Both the position numbers and the translations under genes were made by a program. The notes under the pieces are model-generated. The model made no database searches. It was not told where the DNA came from and saw only the letters and a program-made list of their open reading frames with translations. Below are positions 42,241-50,703 of a stretch of 64,000 nt of DNA, piece after piece; position 1 is the first letter of the stretch, and each line of letters begins with the position of its first letter. This DNA comes from Spirochaeta sp. UBA5339 (GTDB lineage Bacteria; Spirochaetota; Spirochaetia; DSM-2461): contig DHQL01000007.1 in assembly GCA_002408085.1 (NCBI GenBank), forward strand, positions 80,023-144,022. Reading direction: 5' to 3'.

Positions 42241-43737
42241 TTGATCAGCAACCCTATTATAAAGGGCTTTAATCCCGATCCCTCCATCTGCTTCGCCGAT
42301 GGAGTTTACTATACTGCCGTATCCACCTTTGAATATCAGCCTGGAGTGGCAGTTTACTCGAGCACCGACCTTGTGAACTGGAAGTTCTGTACCTCCATTC
42401 TTTCAAGACCCGGCCAGCTCAATCTGGATGGATGCAAAAACAGCGGAGGCATCTACGCCCCCACCCTGCGCCATCACAACGGCCGTTTCTATATGGTCAC
42501 AACCAACAAGAATATCCCGAGCAACTTTATTGTTCACTCCGACTCCATAACAGGGGAGTGGAGTGATCCCCTTCCGGTCAGCCCCATAGGAATTGACCCC
42601 TCACTCTTCTTTGATGAAGACGGCAGCTGTTACTACAGCTCCAATGGTGAGATTTACGGCAGGAGGGGAATTCTCGGTGCAAGGATCAATCCCGACACCG
42701 GAGAGCTCCTTGAGCCACTGAAGAATATATGCGACGGGGTGGTACGCTGTGCCACCGAGGCCCCCCATATTTATAAAAAGGACGGCTGGTACTACCTGGT
42801 TATCGCCGAGGGAGGGACCGAGATGGGCCACCATGCCCGGGTATACCGTTCTCCCTCTCTGGAGGATGGCTTTACGGAATTCAGGCAGATGCCGATTCTT
42901 TCCCATGTCTACCGCAAGGGACACCCCATACAGGCCGTGGGACACGCGGATCTGATTGAACTGGATGACGGCTCCTGGTATGCCGTCTTTCTCGGTATCA
43001 GACCTCCGGGCAGGGCCCATCTCCACAATCTGGGACGGGAGACCTTTCTGGCCCCTGTGAGCTGGTGGGCGGGCTGGCCTGTTATAGGTAACGGCGGAAG
43101 TGTAGAGCTGGACTTTCCCGAACTGGAAGCGCAGCCTGAACCCGTAAACCTTCTGGACGTGGACTTCAGCCATCCTCTGGAGGAGTATCCTTTTCTCAGA
43201 GTCAGGTCTCTGAAGGAACACTGCTATAAGCGGAGTGACGGGAATCTGACCCTGACCGGAGAGGAGGCACTGTCGGCTCCCACAGGCACCCCGACGATGA
43301 TTGCCCTCAGACAGCGGGAGTTTGAATGCTCCTTTACCGCCGAACTGGAAACAGGAAGCCTCGAAGGCCGGGCGGGTCTTGTTGCCTGGTATAACAGCGA
43401 CTACTTTCTGAAGCTCCAGGTTGAACAGATGGAATCATCGTCTGCCGCCGGCGGGGCTGTCAGGGTTTCCCTGGTGCGCTGCATCCACGGTTATGAATCC
43501 CCGGCAGAGAGCATAATCCTCGAGAATCCGGGAGACAGCCTGGATCTAAAGATCCAGACGGACAGAGAATTCTATCTATTCTACTGTGGTGACAGGCTGA
43601 TCGGCAGGGCGGCAGTTGCAACCCTCTGTACCGAGACCACCATGTATATGACCTTCACGGGCACCCTTCTGGGGCTATGGGCCGAGGAGGGACGGGCAAG
43701 GTTCCGCAAGGGCTGCCGGCTGGAGGATTTCTGCTGA
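42241..43737 (+). CDS. Glycoside hydrolase family 43, beta-xylosidase/arabinofuranosidase-like
   Basis: A 498-residue enzyme. The five-bladed propeller begins NPIIKGFNPDPSI (catalytic base Asp near residue 13), with GIDPSLFFDEDG (pKa-modulating Asp) and ATEAPHIYKK (acid Glu). A C-terminal beta-sandwich of ~200 residues is typical of XynB3-like GH43 enzymes. There is no signal peptide, so it probably acts in the cytoplasm on imported xylo- or arabino-oligosaccharides. TTG at 42241 is chosen for its AAGGAG 7 bp upstream. It is separate from the other GH genes at 51-60 kb. Confidence 0.92.
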   Translation: MISNPIIKGFNPDPSICFADGVYYTAVSTFEYQPGVAVYSSTDLVNWKFCTSILSRPGQLNLDGCKNSGGIYAPTLRHHNGRFYMVTTNKNIPSNFIVHSDSITGEWSDPLPVSPIGIDPSLFFDEDGSCYYSSNGEIYGRRGILGARINPDTGELLEPLKNICDGVVRCATEAPHIYKKDGWYYLVIAEGGTEMGHHARVYRSPSLEDGFTEFRQMPILSHVYRKGHPIQAVGHADLIELDDGSWYAVFLGIRPPGRAHLHNLGRETFLAPVSWWAGWPVIGNGGSVELDFPELEAQPEPVNLLDVDFSHPLEEYPFLRVRSLKEHCYKRSDGNLTLTGEEALSAPTGTPTMIALRQREFECSFTAELETGSLEGRAGLVAWYNSDYFLKLQVEQMESSSAAGGAVRVSLVRCIHGYESPAESIILENPGDSLDLKIQTDREFYLFYCGDRLIGRAAVATLCTETTMYMTFTGTLLGLWAEEGRARFRKGCRLEDFC

Positions 43738-43791
43738 AAGGAGGGGAGGGAGAACTGGAATAATTGTTCCATCTCTGTTTAAATCTTCCCC

Positions 43792-44034
43792 ATGAAAGAA
43801 AACAAGCTCGAATACCCCAGAGTCTGGAGATACAAGGTCTTCGGAGTTCAGAAAGAGGATATGGTCCGGGATATCGGTCTGATTATGGCCGGCAGGGAGT
43901 TCTCACTTCAGGACTCCAAAAGCAATGGTAAATTCCTCTCCCTGGAGCTTATGCTGACCATCGGTTCCGAGGCTGAGCGCAACTCTCTGTTTGGTGCCCT
44001 CAAAGGCTCCGACAGTATCAGGATGGTTCTCTAG
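43792..44034 (+). CDS. DUF493 (YbeD-like) small protein
   Basis: An 80-residue protein of the DUF493/UPF0250 family: EYPRVWRYKVFG at the start, a middle D-x-x-x-S-x-x-G-K-F-x-S segment and a C-terminal IRMVL match the ferredoxin-like ACT-type fold of YbeD. Its E. coli relative has no settled biochemical role, though it resembles allosteric ACT domains. The ribosome site before the ATG is weak (only AT-rich sequence is seen). It is 54 bp past the GH43 stop. Confidence 0.75.
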   Translation: MKENKLEYPRVWRYKVFGVQKEDMVRDIGLIMAGREFSLQDSKSNGKFLSLELMLTIGSEAERNSLFGALKGSDSIRMVL

Positions 44035-44040
44035 ATACTG

Positions 44041-44066
44041 CCGTCCTGTCCATCCGGGCAGGACGG
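44041..44066 (+). terminator. Hairpin after the DUF493 gene
   Basis: An 11-bp stem (44041-44051 with 44056-44066, one G-T pair) has an ATCC loop. The tail TGTCTGTATTCT is only partly T-rich, so termination may be incomplete or protein-assisted. Confidence 0.6.
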
Positions 44067-44141
44067 TGTCTGTATTCTCACTATAATTAATTGGAAGTCG
44101 ATTCAGTAAGCCATCTATAATAATGAATAGAGGATTACGAT

Positions 44142-45545
44142 ATGAATGCCCTTGTATTATTCAGTCTTGTTGTGACGGCGGTGGCCGCCACAATAATCGG
44201 AACCGTGAGAGTTGTCTACAAAAAGTCCATACTCAATACCCTTCTCAGCTCGGTTACCGTTTTCGGAGCTGAAACGGCCATCGCCTCCTATGTGATCGGC
44301 CACAGCGGTTTTATTCATCTTCTCTGGGCCGTGCCCCTTACTCTGATTGTGGCGGGGGGAATTCTGTTAGTCCTTAGAGGACGGGTCGTCAGGGAGATTA
44401 AAACTTTTGACAGTTTTATCAGCAATCTCTCCGAAGGGGAGGGGGATCTGACGATCCGCATTCAGAGCCGGTCGGGCAATGAGTTCGGCCAGATGTCAGT
44501 GAACTTCAACCGATTTCTCGGCTTTATGAACGGCATGGTGGGCAGTATTATGGGGTCTACCAGGGAGATGCTCGAGACCTTTGAGGGCCTTAAGGCCCAC
44601 CTGGAGGAAACTTCCGCCGCCATTACTCAGATCGAGGATCATATCGGCAGGAGTTCTGACAGCATGAATGACAATCTCAGTTCAGTTTCCGAGACCCAGC
44701 AGCAGATCCACACCATATCGGAACATATGGAAAATCTTGGTGGCATTGTTAATGAACAGGCCTCGGCGGTCTATGAGAGTTCGGCGGCCATAGAAGAGAT
44801 GCTGAAGAATTTCTCCGACATCGACAGGCAGATTATCGAGATAGTGGAGACCTTCAACAATCTGGCCACCGTTTCAAGGGACGGCAAGGGGCTGCAGCAG
44901 AATGTGAACAGCAAAATTACCGCCATCAGTGATGATTCCAGCCAGCTTACAGAGGCCAACCAGATAATAAAGAATATTGCCAGCCAGACCAACCTTCTGG
45001 CCATGAACGCCGCCATAGAGGCAGCCCATGCGGGGGAGGCGGGAAAGGGATTTGCGGTTGTTGCCGATGAGATCAGAAAACTGGCGGAAACTTCGTCCAA
45101 TCAGTCTTCTGCCATCTCCGCCTTCCTGGCCAGGATAACCTCGGATATCCATGAGGTGAAGACCATGGCAGAGGCTGCGGATGCCTCCTTCTCCCAGGTG
45201 GACGACTCTGTGGGCCGGCTCAGCGGGGTTATGAATGATATGAAGAATGCCGTGGCCGAACAGATCGGCGGCAGCAATGAGATCGTAAAGGCTCTGGGGG
45301 ATATCAGGCAGATCACCGAGACCGTTAAATCCAGCACCGGTGAGGTGGACGAGATCAACGGCTCCATTATGAGTAATATGAATGCCCTTGTGGCAATGAG
45401 CCGCTCTCTGGACCTCTCTCTCCGTGAGATTTCAGGGGGGATTCAGGAGATCAGCTCCTCTTCCAGGATTATCAACACTTCTGCTGAACAGAACAGAGTG
45501 AGTATGGGCACCCTTCAGGACCTGGTTCTGAAGTTCAAGATCTGA
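44142..45545 (+). CDS. Methyl-accepting chemotaxis protein without a periplasmic sensor
   Basis: A 467-residue chemoreceptor. Two or three closely spaced N-terminal spans (residues ~2-22, ~33-52, ~58-78) leave almost no extracytoplasmic domain. A HAMP-like segment (~80-130) and a full signalling hairpin follow with NLLAMNAAIEAAHAGEAGKGFAVVADEIRKL at the tip. It would sense through the membrane or the cytoplasm, or through a partner protein. No such partner is encoded next to it. Confidence 0.92.
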   Translation: MNALVLFSLVVTAVAATIIGTVRVVYKKSILNTLLSSVTVFGAETAIASYVIGHSGFIHLLWAVPLTLIVAGGILLVLRGRVVREIKTFDSFISNLSEGEGDLTIRIQSRSGNEFGQMSVNFNRFLGFMNGMVGSIMGSTREMLETFEGLKAHLEETSAAITQIEDHIGRSSDSMNDNLSSVSETQQQIHTISEHMENLGGIVNEQASAVYESSAAIEEMLKNFSDIDRQIIEIVETFNNLATVSRDGKGLQQNVNSKITAISDDSSQLTEANQIIKNIASQTNLLAMNAAIEAAHAGEAGKGFAVVADEIRKLAETSSNQSSAISAFLARITSDIHEVKTMAEAADASFSQVDDSVGRLSGVMNDMKNAVAEQIGGSNEIVKALGDIRQITETVKSSTGEVDEINGSIMSNMNALVAMSRSLDLSLREISGGIQEISSSSRIINTSAEQNRVSMGTLQDLVLKFKI

Positions 45546-45813
45546 AATATATGAAAATCTAATATATGAAAAACCTCATTTTACTTTCAGGTAAAAAAAA
45601 GAAATGAAAGCACCGCAATGTAGGAATACTTTATATTTCATGTTTTTCGTATAAATATGTGTTTATTGATAAGAATCCGTTATTTTCAGTCTAATGTCTT
45701 GATAAAATCATTAGTCACAAAGCTTTTGTTAATTTTCGATAAATATGCTTTTACTAATTGGTACAGTTATTGCATTTCATTTATCCAGTGAAACTATCTT
45801 TAGGAGAAATGAA

Positions 45814-46989
45814 ATGAGAAAAGCGTTACTGGCTGTTGTTGCAGCAGCTCTTCTGCTGATGCCTACCGTTCTGTTTGCTAACGGACAGAGTGATGAAAAG
45901 GTAATCAAGATCGGATTTAACATCCCCCTGACAGGCGACAGCCCCAAGGTCGGTGAAGGTACCAAGTTTGCCGCGGAGATCATCAAAGAACAGATCAACG
46001 GTGAAGGCGGACTGGAAGTGGGCGGTGAGAAATACATGCTCGACTTTATCTATGTGGACAATGAGCTTAAAGCAGAATCCGCTGTAAGTGCCGCTTACAA
46101 GCTGATCGAGCAGGACCAGGTTCTTGCCATTGTAGGTCCTGACACATCCAGCCGCGCCATCCCCGCCGGTCAGGTTGCCAACGACAACAGAACTCCCCTG
46201 ATCAGCCCCTGGTCAACAAACCCCAACACAACTCTGGACAGACCCTTTGTTTTCAGAGCCTGTTTCCTGGACCCCTTCCAGGCTCCCGTTGCGGTTAAGT
46301 TTGCCGACTCCGAATTCGGTGTTGAGAAAGCTGCCATCATGTACAACCTGGAAGATGACTACTCCAAGACCCTTGCGGGTCTCTTCAAGGACTCCTGGGA
46401 AGCCATCAACGGTCCCGGATCTGTTGTTGCCTTCGAAAGCTATGGTCAGAAAGACCAGGACTTCTCAGTTCAGCTGACAAAAATTGCAGCTTCTGATGCC
46501 GAGCTCCTCTACCTGCCCAGCTTCTACAACAAGGTTGCCATGATCGTTCCCCAGGCCAAAGACCTTGGTTGGGACAAGCCCGTTATGGGTTCCGACTCCT
46601 GGGGTTCTGCTGACCTCGTAAAACTCTCCGAAGGTGCCGTTAAGGGCTACTACTTCACAACACACTACGCCGCTGCCGGTGCCAAGGGTGCTACAAAAGA
46701 GTTTATCGATACATACAACGCCAAGTACGGTTATGTTCCCGACGATGTCGGCGCTCTCTCCTTCGACGCTGTTAACATCGTTCTTCAGGCCATTCAGGAT
46801 GCCGGACTTACCGGTGACCTCAAGGCCGACAGAGTCGCTATTAAAGATGCTATGACCGCCATCACATCCTACCCCGGTATTACCGGTAATATGACCTTCA
46901 CTCCCGAAGGTGACCCCATCAAGGATGCTGTTGTAGTAAAAGTTAATGACGCCGGCGAATTCGAGTTCGTTGCAAACCTTCAGCCATAA
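45814..46989 (+). CDS. livK: Branched-chain amino acid-type ABC transporter substrate-binding protein
   Basis: A 391-residue type I binding protein of the Leu/Ile/Val family (Peripla_BP_6). Signal peptide to ~22 (VLFA/NGQSDE). Features are KIGFNIPLTGDSPKVGEG at the N-terminus, IVGPDTSSRAIPAGQVANDN, and SYGQKDQDFSVQLTKIAASD. ATG 45814 has AGGAG 7 bp upstream; the open frame reaches back to 45745 but only with an unsuited N-terminus. First gene of a livKHMGF set. Substrate may be amino acids, amides or other small organic acids; the family is broad. Confidence 0.92.
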   Translation: MRKALLAVVAAALLLMPTVLFANGQSDEKVIKIGFNIPLTGDSPKVGEGTKFAAEIIKEQINGEGGLEVGGEKYMLDFIYVDNELKAESAVSAAYKLIEQDQVLAIVGPDTSSRAIPAGQVANDNRTPLISPWSTNPNTTLDRPFVFRACFLDPFQAPVAVKFADSEFGVEKAAIMYNLEDDYSKTLAGLFKDSWEAINGPGSVVAFESYGQKDQDFSVQLTKIAASDAELLYLPSFYNKVAMIVPQAKDLGWDKPVMGSDSWGSADLVKLSEGAVKGYYFTTHYAAAGAKGATKEFIDTYNAKYGYVPDDVGALSFDAVNIVLQAIQDAGLTGDLKADRVAIKDAMTAITSYPGITGNMTFTPEGDPIKDAVVVKVNDAGEFEFVANLQP

Positions 46990-47007
46990 TTTATAAGCGT
47001 TAAAGAG

Positions 47008-47047
47008 ACTCCGGCCCGGCCTGCCCCCCGGGTATCCGGCCCGGAGA
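47008..47047 (+). terminator. Intercistronic hairpin after the binding-protein gene
   Basis: GACTCCGGCCCGG faces CCGGCCCGGAGACT with one mismatch, around a C-rich loop. There is no T-run, so it is more likely an mRNA-stabilising or partial-stop structure that favours livK over the downstream genes. Confidence 0.55.
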
Positions 47048-47075
47048 CTTATTTAATAAAAGAAGGAGAACCGTT

Positions 47076-47990
47076 TTGTTTTCAACCCTATTACAGAACC
47101 TGTTTAACGCACTCCAGTGGGGCAGTTTCTATTCCATGATTGCTCTTGGATACTGCCTTGTTTACGGTGTTCTGAGACTGATCAACTTCGCCCACGGCGA
47201 TATCTTTATGATGGCATGCTACTTTGCCTTTTTTATTGCTTCCTGGTTTCTGGGAAACCTTGCCGGTATGCCCGGTCCCATTATTTTCGGACTGACCATG
47301 ATTCTTACCATGGTGGCAACCTCCGGCCTCGGACTCTTTATTGAGAGAGTCGCCTACAGACCCCTGAGAAAAAAAGGAGCCCACAGGCTCTATGTAGTTA
47401 TTACCGCTCTGATGCTTGGTTTTATTCTGGAGAACGGTAACCTGGCAGTACTTGGTGCCAGTTCCAGAAGATTCCCCGATATGTTCGGCAAGATTGTCTT
47501 CCAGTTTGCCGGTGTAAGTCTGACAAACTATAAGATCATCGTAATTGTGACTGCAGTACTGGCCTTCGCACTGCTGAACCTGATTGTCAACTCAACGAAA
47601 ATCGGTATGGCCATGCGGGCTGTTTCCTACGATAAATTTGCAATTCCCCTGATGGGTATTCCCCTCAACAGGATTATTACTTTTACCTTTATTCTCGGTT
47701 CATCCCTTGCGGCTGTTGCGGGAATCCTCTTCGGAATGAGTTATCCCGTACTGGACCCCTATATGGGTATGATCATCGGCTGGAAGGCCTTTATCGCCGC
47801 CGTAGTAGGGGGAATCGGAGATATCAAGGGAGCTTTCCTGGGCGGGTTTATCCTGGGATTTATTGAAATCATTGTAGTGGCCTTCTTCCCCTCAAGCTAC
47901 AAAGACCTTATTGCTTTTGTAATCCTACTGGTTATTCTGTCGGTTAAACCGACGGGATTTTTCGGTGTGGCCAAGAGCACAAAAATTTAG
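47076..47990 (+). CDS. livH: Branched-chain amino acid ABC transporter permease LivH
   Basis: A 304-residue membrane protein with about eight spans. Features are QWGSFYSMIALGYCLVYGVLRLINFAHGDI at the N-terminus (LivH signature 'L-x-Y-G-x-L-x-x-I-N-F-A-H-G'), KIGMAMRAVSYD in the cytoplasmic loop and AAVVGGIGDIKGAFLGG near the C-terminus. The TTG start has AAGGAG 7 bp upstream; no ATG fits. Partners: LivM, LivG and LivF encoded directly downstream. Confidence 0.94.
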   Translation: MFSTLLQNLFNALQWGSFYSMIALGYCLVYGVLRLINFAHGDIFMMACYFAFFIASWFLGNLAGMPGPIIFGLTMILTMVATSGLGLFIERVAYRPLRKKGAHRLYVVITALMLGFILENGNLAVLGASSRRFPDMFGKIVFQFAGVSLTNYKIIVIVTAVLAFALLNLIVNSTKIGMAMRAVSYDKFAIPLMGIPLNRIITFTFILGSSLAAVAGILFGMSYPVLDPYMGMIIGWKAFIAAVVGGIGDIKGAFLGGFILGFIEIIVVAFFPSSYKDLIAFVILLVILSVKPTGFFGVAKSTKI

Positions 47991-47998
47991 GAGTTCCC

Positions 47999-49048
47999 AT
48001 GGACAATGCAATCACTCTTGTAAACAAGAAACATATAAACCTGTGGCCCGCTGTTCTGGGCGGGGGAGCTCTGATTATCCTCGGCCTGGTACTGGGGGGT
48101 GTTATCAACCAGTATATCCAGACTGTTCTGATGTTTATCGGGATCAATATCATACTCTCTGCCAGTCTGAATATTGTAAACGGTTATATGGGAGAGTTTT
48201 CCTGCGGACACGGCGGATTTATGCTGGTTGGAGCCTATACCTCCTCGATCCTGTCGGTTCTCTTTTTTACAAAGAGCCCCTGGCTGGGAGCGCCCCTGCT
48301 GCCCCCCTCATCGGCAGTCTTTCTCTTTCCCCTGGTGATTATAGGCGGCGGAATTGTCGCGGCCTTTGCGGGTCTTCTGGTGGCCATCCCCTCCTTCAAA
48401 ACAAGGGATGACTATCTGGCAATCATCACCATCGCTGCCAACTTTATCTTTGTATCCCTGGTAAACAACCTTGAGTTTATCGGCGGCTCCAGAGGTTTTA
48501 TGGGAATGAAGACCACCATCTACGCCATGGAGGATGTGGCTGATCTCCCCTTTACACTGATCTGGACCATGGTCTTCTCAACCCTGTCGGTCTTCCTTAT
48601 CCGACGTCTGATGCGATCGACCTTCGGAAAGGGGATCTCCTCCATCCGTCATGATGAGATCTCCGCGGAGATTATGGGTGTAAACACCAACAACATGAAG
48701 ATCGTTGCCTTTATGGTCTCCTCGGGACTGGCGGGAATCGCCGGCGGACTCTTTGCCCATGTTCTCGGATTTATCAATCCCTCGTCCTTCAATATCATGA
48801 AGTCCACAGAGTGCCTGGTGATGGTCTACCTCGGAGGAATGGGTTCCTTAAGCGGTTCCGTTCTGTCGGCTGTGGTCTTTACCTTTCTTCTCGAGGTAAT
48901 GAGGCCTCTGCAGATTCTCAAGTGGGTTATCATTCCCCTGATGCTGATTCTGCTGATGCAGTTCCGCCCCGAGGGACTGATGGGCAACAGGGAGCTGACT
49001 GACATCTTCCCCAAACTGAAGCCCTATTTCAAAAGGAGGGACCTGTGA
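47999..49048 (+). CDS. livM: Branched-chain amino acid ABC transporter permease LivM
   Basis: A 349-residue membrane protein with 8-10 spans. NIVNGYMGEFSCGHGGFMLVGAY and ISAEIMGVNTNNMKIVAFMVSSGLAGIAGGL are LivM signatures, and VYLGGMGSLSGSVLSAV follows near the C-terminus. It forms the membrane pore with LivH. The ATG follows TAGGAG by 5 bp, 8 bp after LivH. It overlaps livG by 4 bp (GTGA). Confidence 0.94.
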   Translation: MDNAITLVNKKHINLWPAVLGGGALIILGLVLGGVINQYIQTVLMFIGINIILSASLNIVNGYMGEFSCGHGGFMLVGAYTSSILSVLFFTKSPWLGAPLLPPSSAVFLFPLVIIGGGIVAAFAGLLVAIPSFKTRDDYLAIITIAANFIFVSLVNNLEFIGGSRGFMGMKTTIYAMEDVADLPFTLIWTMVFSTLSVFLIRRLMRSTFGKGISSIRHDEISAEIMGVNTNNMKIVAFMVSSGLAGIAGGLFAHVLGFINPSSFNIMKSTECLVMVYLGGMGSLSGSVLSAVVFTFLLEVMRPLQILKWVIIPLMLILLMQFRPEGLMGNRELTDIFPKLKPYFKRRDL

Positions 49049-49812
49049 GCCTGCTGAAAATAAACGATATGACCCACCGCTTCGGCGGACTGACCGCCGT
49101 ATCCAACCTCAACTATGAGCTGGAAGACGGCAAGATCTATGGTCTGATCGGTCCCAACGGCGCCGGAAAGACCACTGTCTTCAATCTGGTCAGCGGATTC
49201 TACAATCCCTCTATGGGTGAGATAAACTACAATGGAGAGGTCATCAACGGAATGGCTCCCCACGATGTAGCCTCCCGTCAGATCGGGCGGACCTTTCAGA
49301 ATATCCGTCTCTGGGAGGACATGACCGTACTGGAGAATATCAAAATGTCCCACCACTTCAAGCTGGGATATAATCTGATAGACGTTTTCTTCAAGACAAA
49401 AAAGTACCAGACCCGGGAGAAAGAGATCACCGAAGAGGCCATGGAGCTTCTTGAGGTCTTCAAGCTCACCGATCTGGCCCATGAGAGACCTTCAAGTCTT
49501 CCCTATGGTATTCAGAGACGTGTTGAGATCGCCCGGGCCCTCTCTCTGGGCCCCAAGCTGCTGATGCTCGACGAGCCCGCGGCGGGACTCAGTACCGCCG
49601 ATGTTGTAGAGCTGATCGATTATATCAAGTGGGTCCATGAGACCTTCAATATTACCATCTGGATGATTGAGCACCAGATGCAGGTCATCATGTCCCTCTG
49701 TGACAGGATCAAGGTTATTGACTTCGGACAGGAGATCGCAGACGGGGTTCCCGAAGAGATTCAGAATAATCCTGAAGTAATCAAAGCATATCTGGGGGAC
49801 GGCGCTATATGA
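49045..49812 (+). CDS. livG: Branched-chain amino acid ABC transporter ATP-binding protein LivG
   Basis: A 255-residue ABC ATPase. Walker A is GPNGAGKTT at ~38, the Q-loop region is IGRTFQNIRLW, signature-like SSLPYGIQRRVEIARAL replaces the common LSYGQQR, and Walker B is LLMLDEPAAGLS followed by the H-loop IEHQM. The GTG start overlaps livM, with AAGGAGGG 6 bp upstream. The stop overlaps the livF start by 4 bp. Confidence 0.94.
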   Translation: MSLLKINDMTHRFGGLTAVSNLNYELEDGKIYGLIGPNGAGKTTVFNLVSGFYNPSMGEINYNGEVINGMAPHDVASRQIGRTFQNIRLWEDMTVLENIKMSHHFKLGYNLIDVFFKTKKYQTREKEITEEAMELLEVFKLTDLAHERPSSLPYGIQRRVEIARALSLGPKLLMLDEPAAGLSTADVVELIDYIKWVHETFNITIWMIEHQMQVIMSLCDRIKVIDFGQEIADGVPEEIQNNPEVIKAYLGDGAI

Positions 49813-50537
49813 TGCTCGAAGTAAAAGACCTGAAAGTCAAATACGGAAATATCGAGGCCCTTCACGGTCTCAGCTTTAATATCGACAGGGGTGAGATTGT
49901 TACTCTGATCGGCTCAAACGGAGCAGGAAAGACTTCCACTCTCCTGAGTCTCTCCCGGCTTCCTCAGCCCGATGCTCCAAAGGTTATTGAGGGGGACATC
50001 CTCTTTGACGGTGAGTCCATACTGGGCACCGAGCCCCATCTCCTGGTACAGAATCAGATGATGGTCCTTGTTCCCGAAGGGCGTCATATCTTCGGTAACC
50101 TCTCGGTAATGGAGAACCTGGAGCTGGCCTCTTATCCCGTAAGGAATGACACCCAGTTTATCGGTGAGACAAAGGATCAGATCTTCTCTCTCTTTCCCCG
50201 CCTCTATGAGCGTAGAAAGCAGCGCTCCGAATCTCTCTCTGGTGGTGAGCAGCAGATGCTGGCAGTGGGCCGGGCACTTATGACAGGCTGTAAGTTTATC
50301 ATGCTCGATGAACCCTCAATGGGGCTGGCACCTGTTCTTATGTATGAGATGTTCCGGGCTCTGAAGGAGCTGAACAAGAAGGGCATAACCATTCTTGTGG
50401 TTGAGCAGAATGCCAAGGTTGCCCTGGATTTCGCCAGCCGGGGCTATGTTCTCGACACCGGTGAGATTATCGCCGAAGGTACCTCTGAGGAGCTGAGTGC
50501 CAACAAGGATGTTCAAAAGGCTTATCTCGGCGGCTGA
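49809..50537 (+). CDS. livF: Branched-chain amino acid ABC transporter ATP-binding protein LivF
   Basis: A 242-residue ABC ATPase that pairs with LivG. Walker A GSNGAGKTS, Q-loop MVLVPEGRHIFGNLSV (LivF-type), signature SLSGGEQQMLAVGRAL, Walker B FIMLDEPSMGLAP and H-loop VVEQNA are all present. The ATG overlaps the LivG stop (ATGA). A short GC hairpin (50528-50543) covers the stop codon, and a strong terminator lies 23 bp further. Confidence 0.95.
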   Translation: MMLEVKDLKVKYGNIEALHGLSFNIDRGEIVTLIGSNGAGKTSTLLSLSRLPQPDAPKVIEGDILFDGESILGTEPHLLVQNQMMVLVPEGRHIFGNLSVMENLELASYPVRNDTQFIGETKDQIFSLFPRLYERRKQRSESLSGGEQQMLAVGRALMTGCKFIMLDEPSMGLAPVLMYEMFRALKELNKKGITILVVEQNAKVALDFASRGYVLDTGEIIAEGTSEELSANKDVQKAYLGG

Positions 50538-50560
50538 CCGCCGTAAGGATAAAGTGATTC

Positions 50561-50592
50561 AAGGTATCTGCTGCGGCAGGTACCTTTTTTTT
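50561..50592 (+). terminator. Intrinsic terminator of the livKHMGF operon
   Basis: An 11-bp stem (50561-50571 with 50576-50586, one G-T pair) with TGCG loop runs into nine T residues. Confidence 0.9.
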
Positions 50593-50610
50593 GCCTGTAA
50601 CAGTGCTTCA

Positions 50611-50659
50611 TTTTTATCGATAAAAAAAACTTGTTTGGAGACAATACCAGTGGTATCAT
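50611..50659 (+). promoter_or_regulatory. Promoter with two palindromes upstream of the unknown gene
   Basis: TTGTTT (50631-50636), 17 bp, TATCAT (50654-50659). The perfect 13-bp palindrome ATACCA-G-TGGTAT (50644-50656) sits in the spacer and enters the -10. A second, perfect 16-bp palindrome TTTTTATCGATAAAAA (50611-50626) lies just upstream of the -35. The first is well placed for repression, the second for activation or bending. Confidence 0.6.
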
Positions 50660-50703
50660 ATCTGTGAATTATTAAATTCCAATTAAAAACCGGAGTCTTA
50701 ATT

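Noticed and set aside
50528..50543. CGGCGG-CTGA-CCGCCG hairpin over the livF stop codon
   Set aside because: It has no T-run and the true terminator lies 18 bp downstream. It is mentioned under livF but not listed as a separate terminator.
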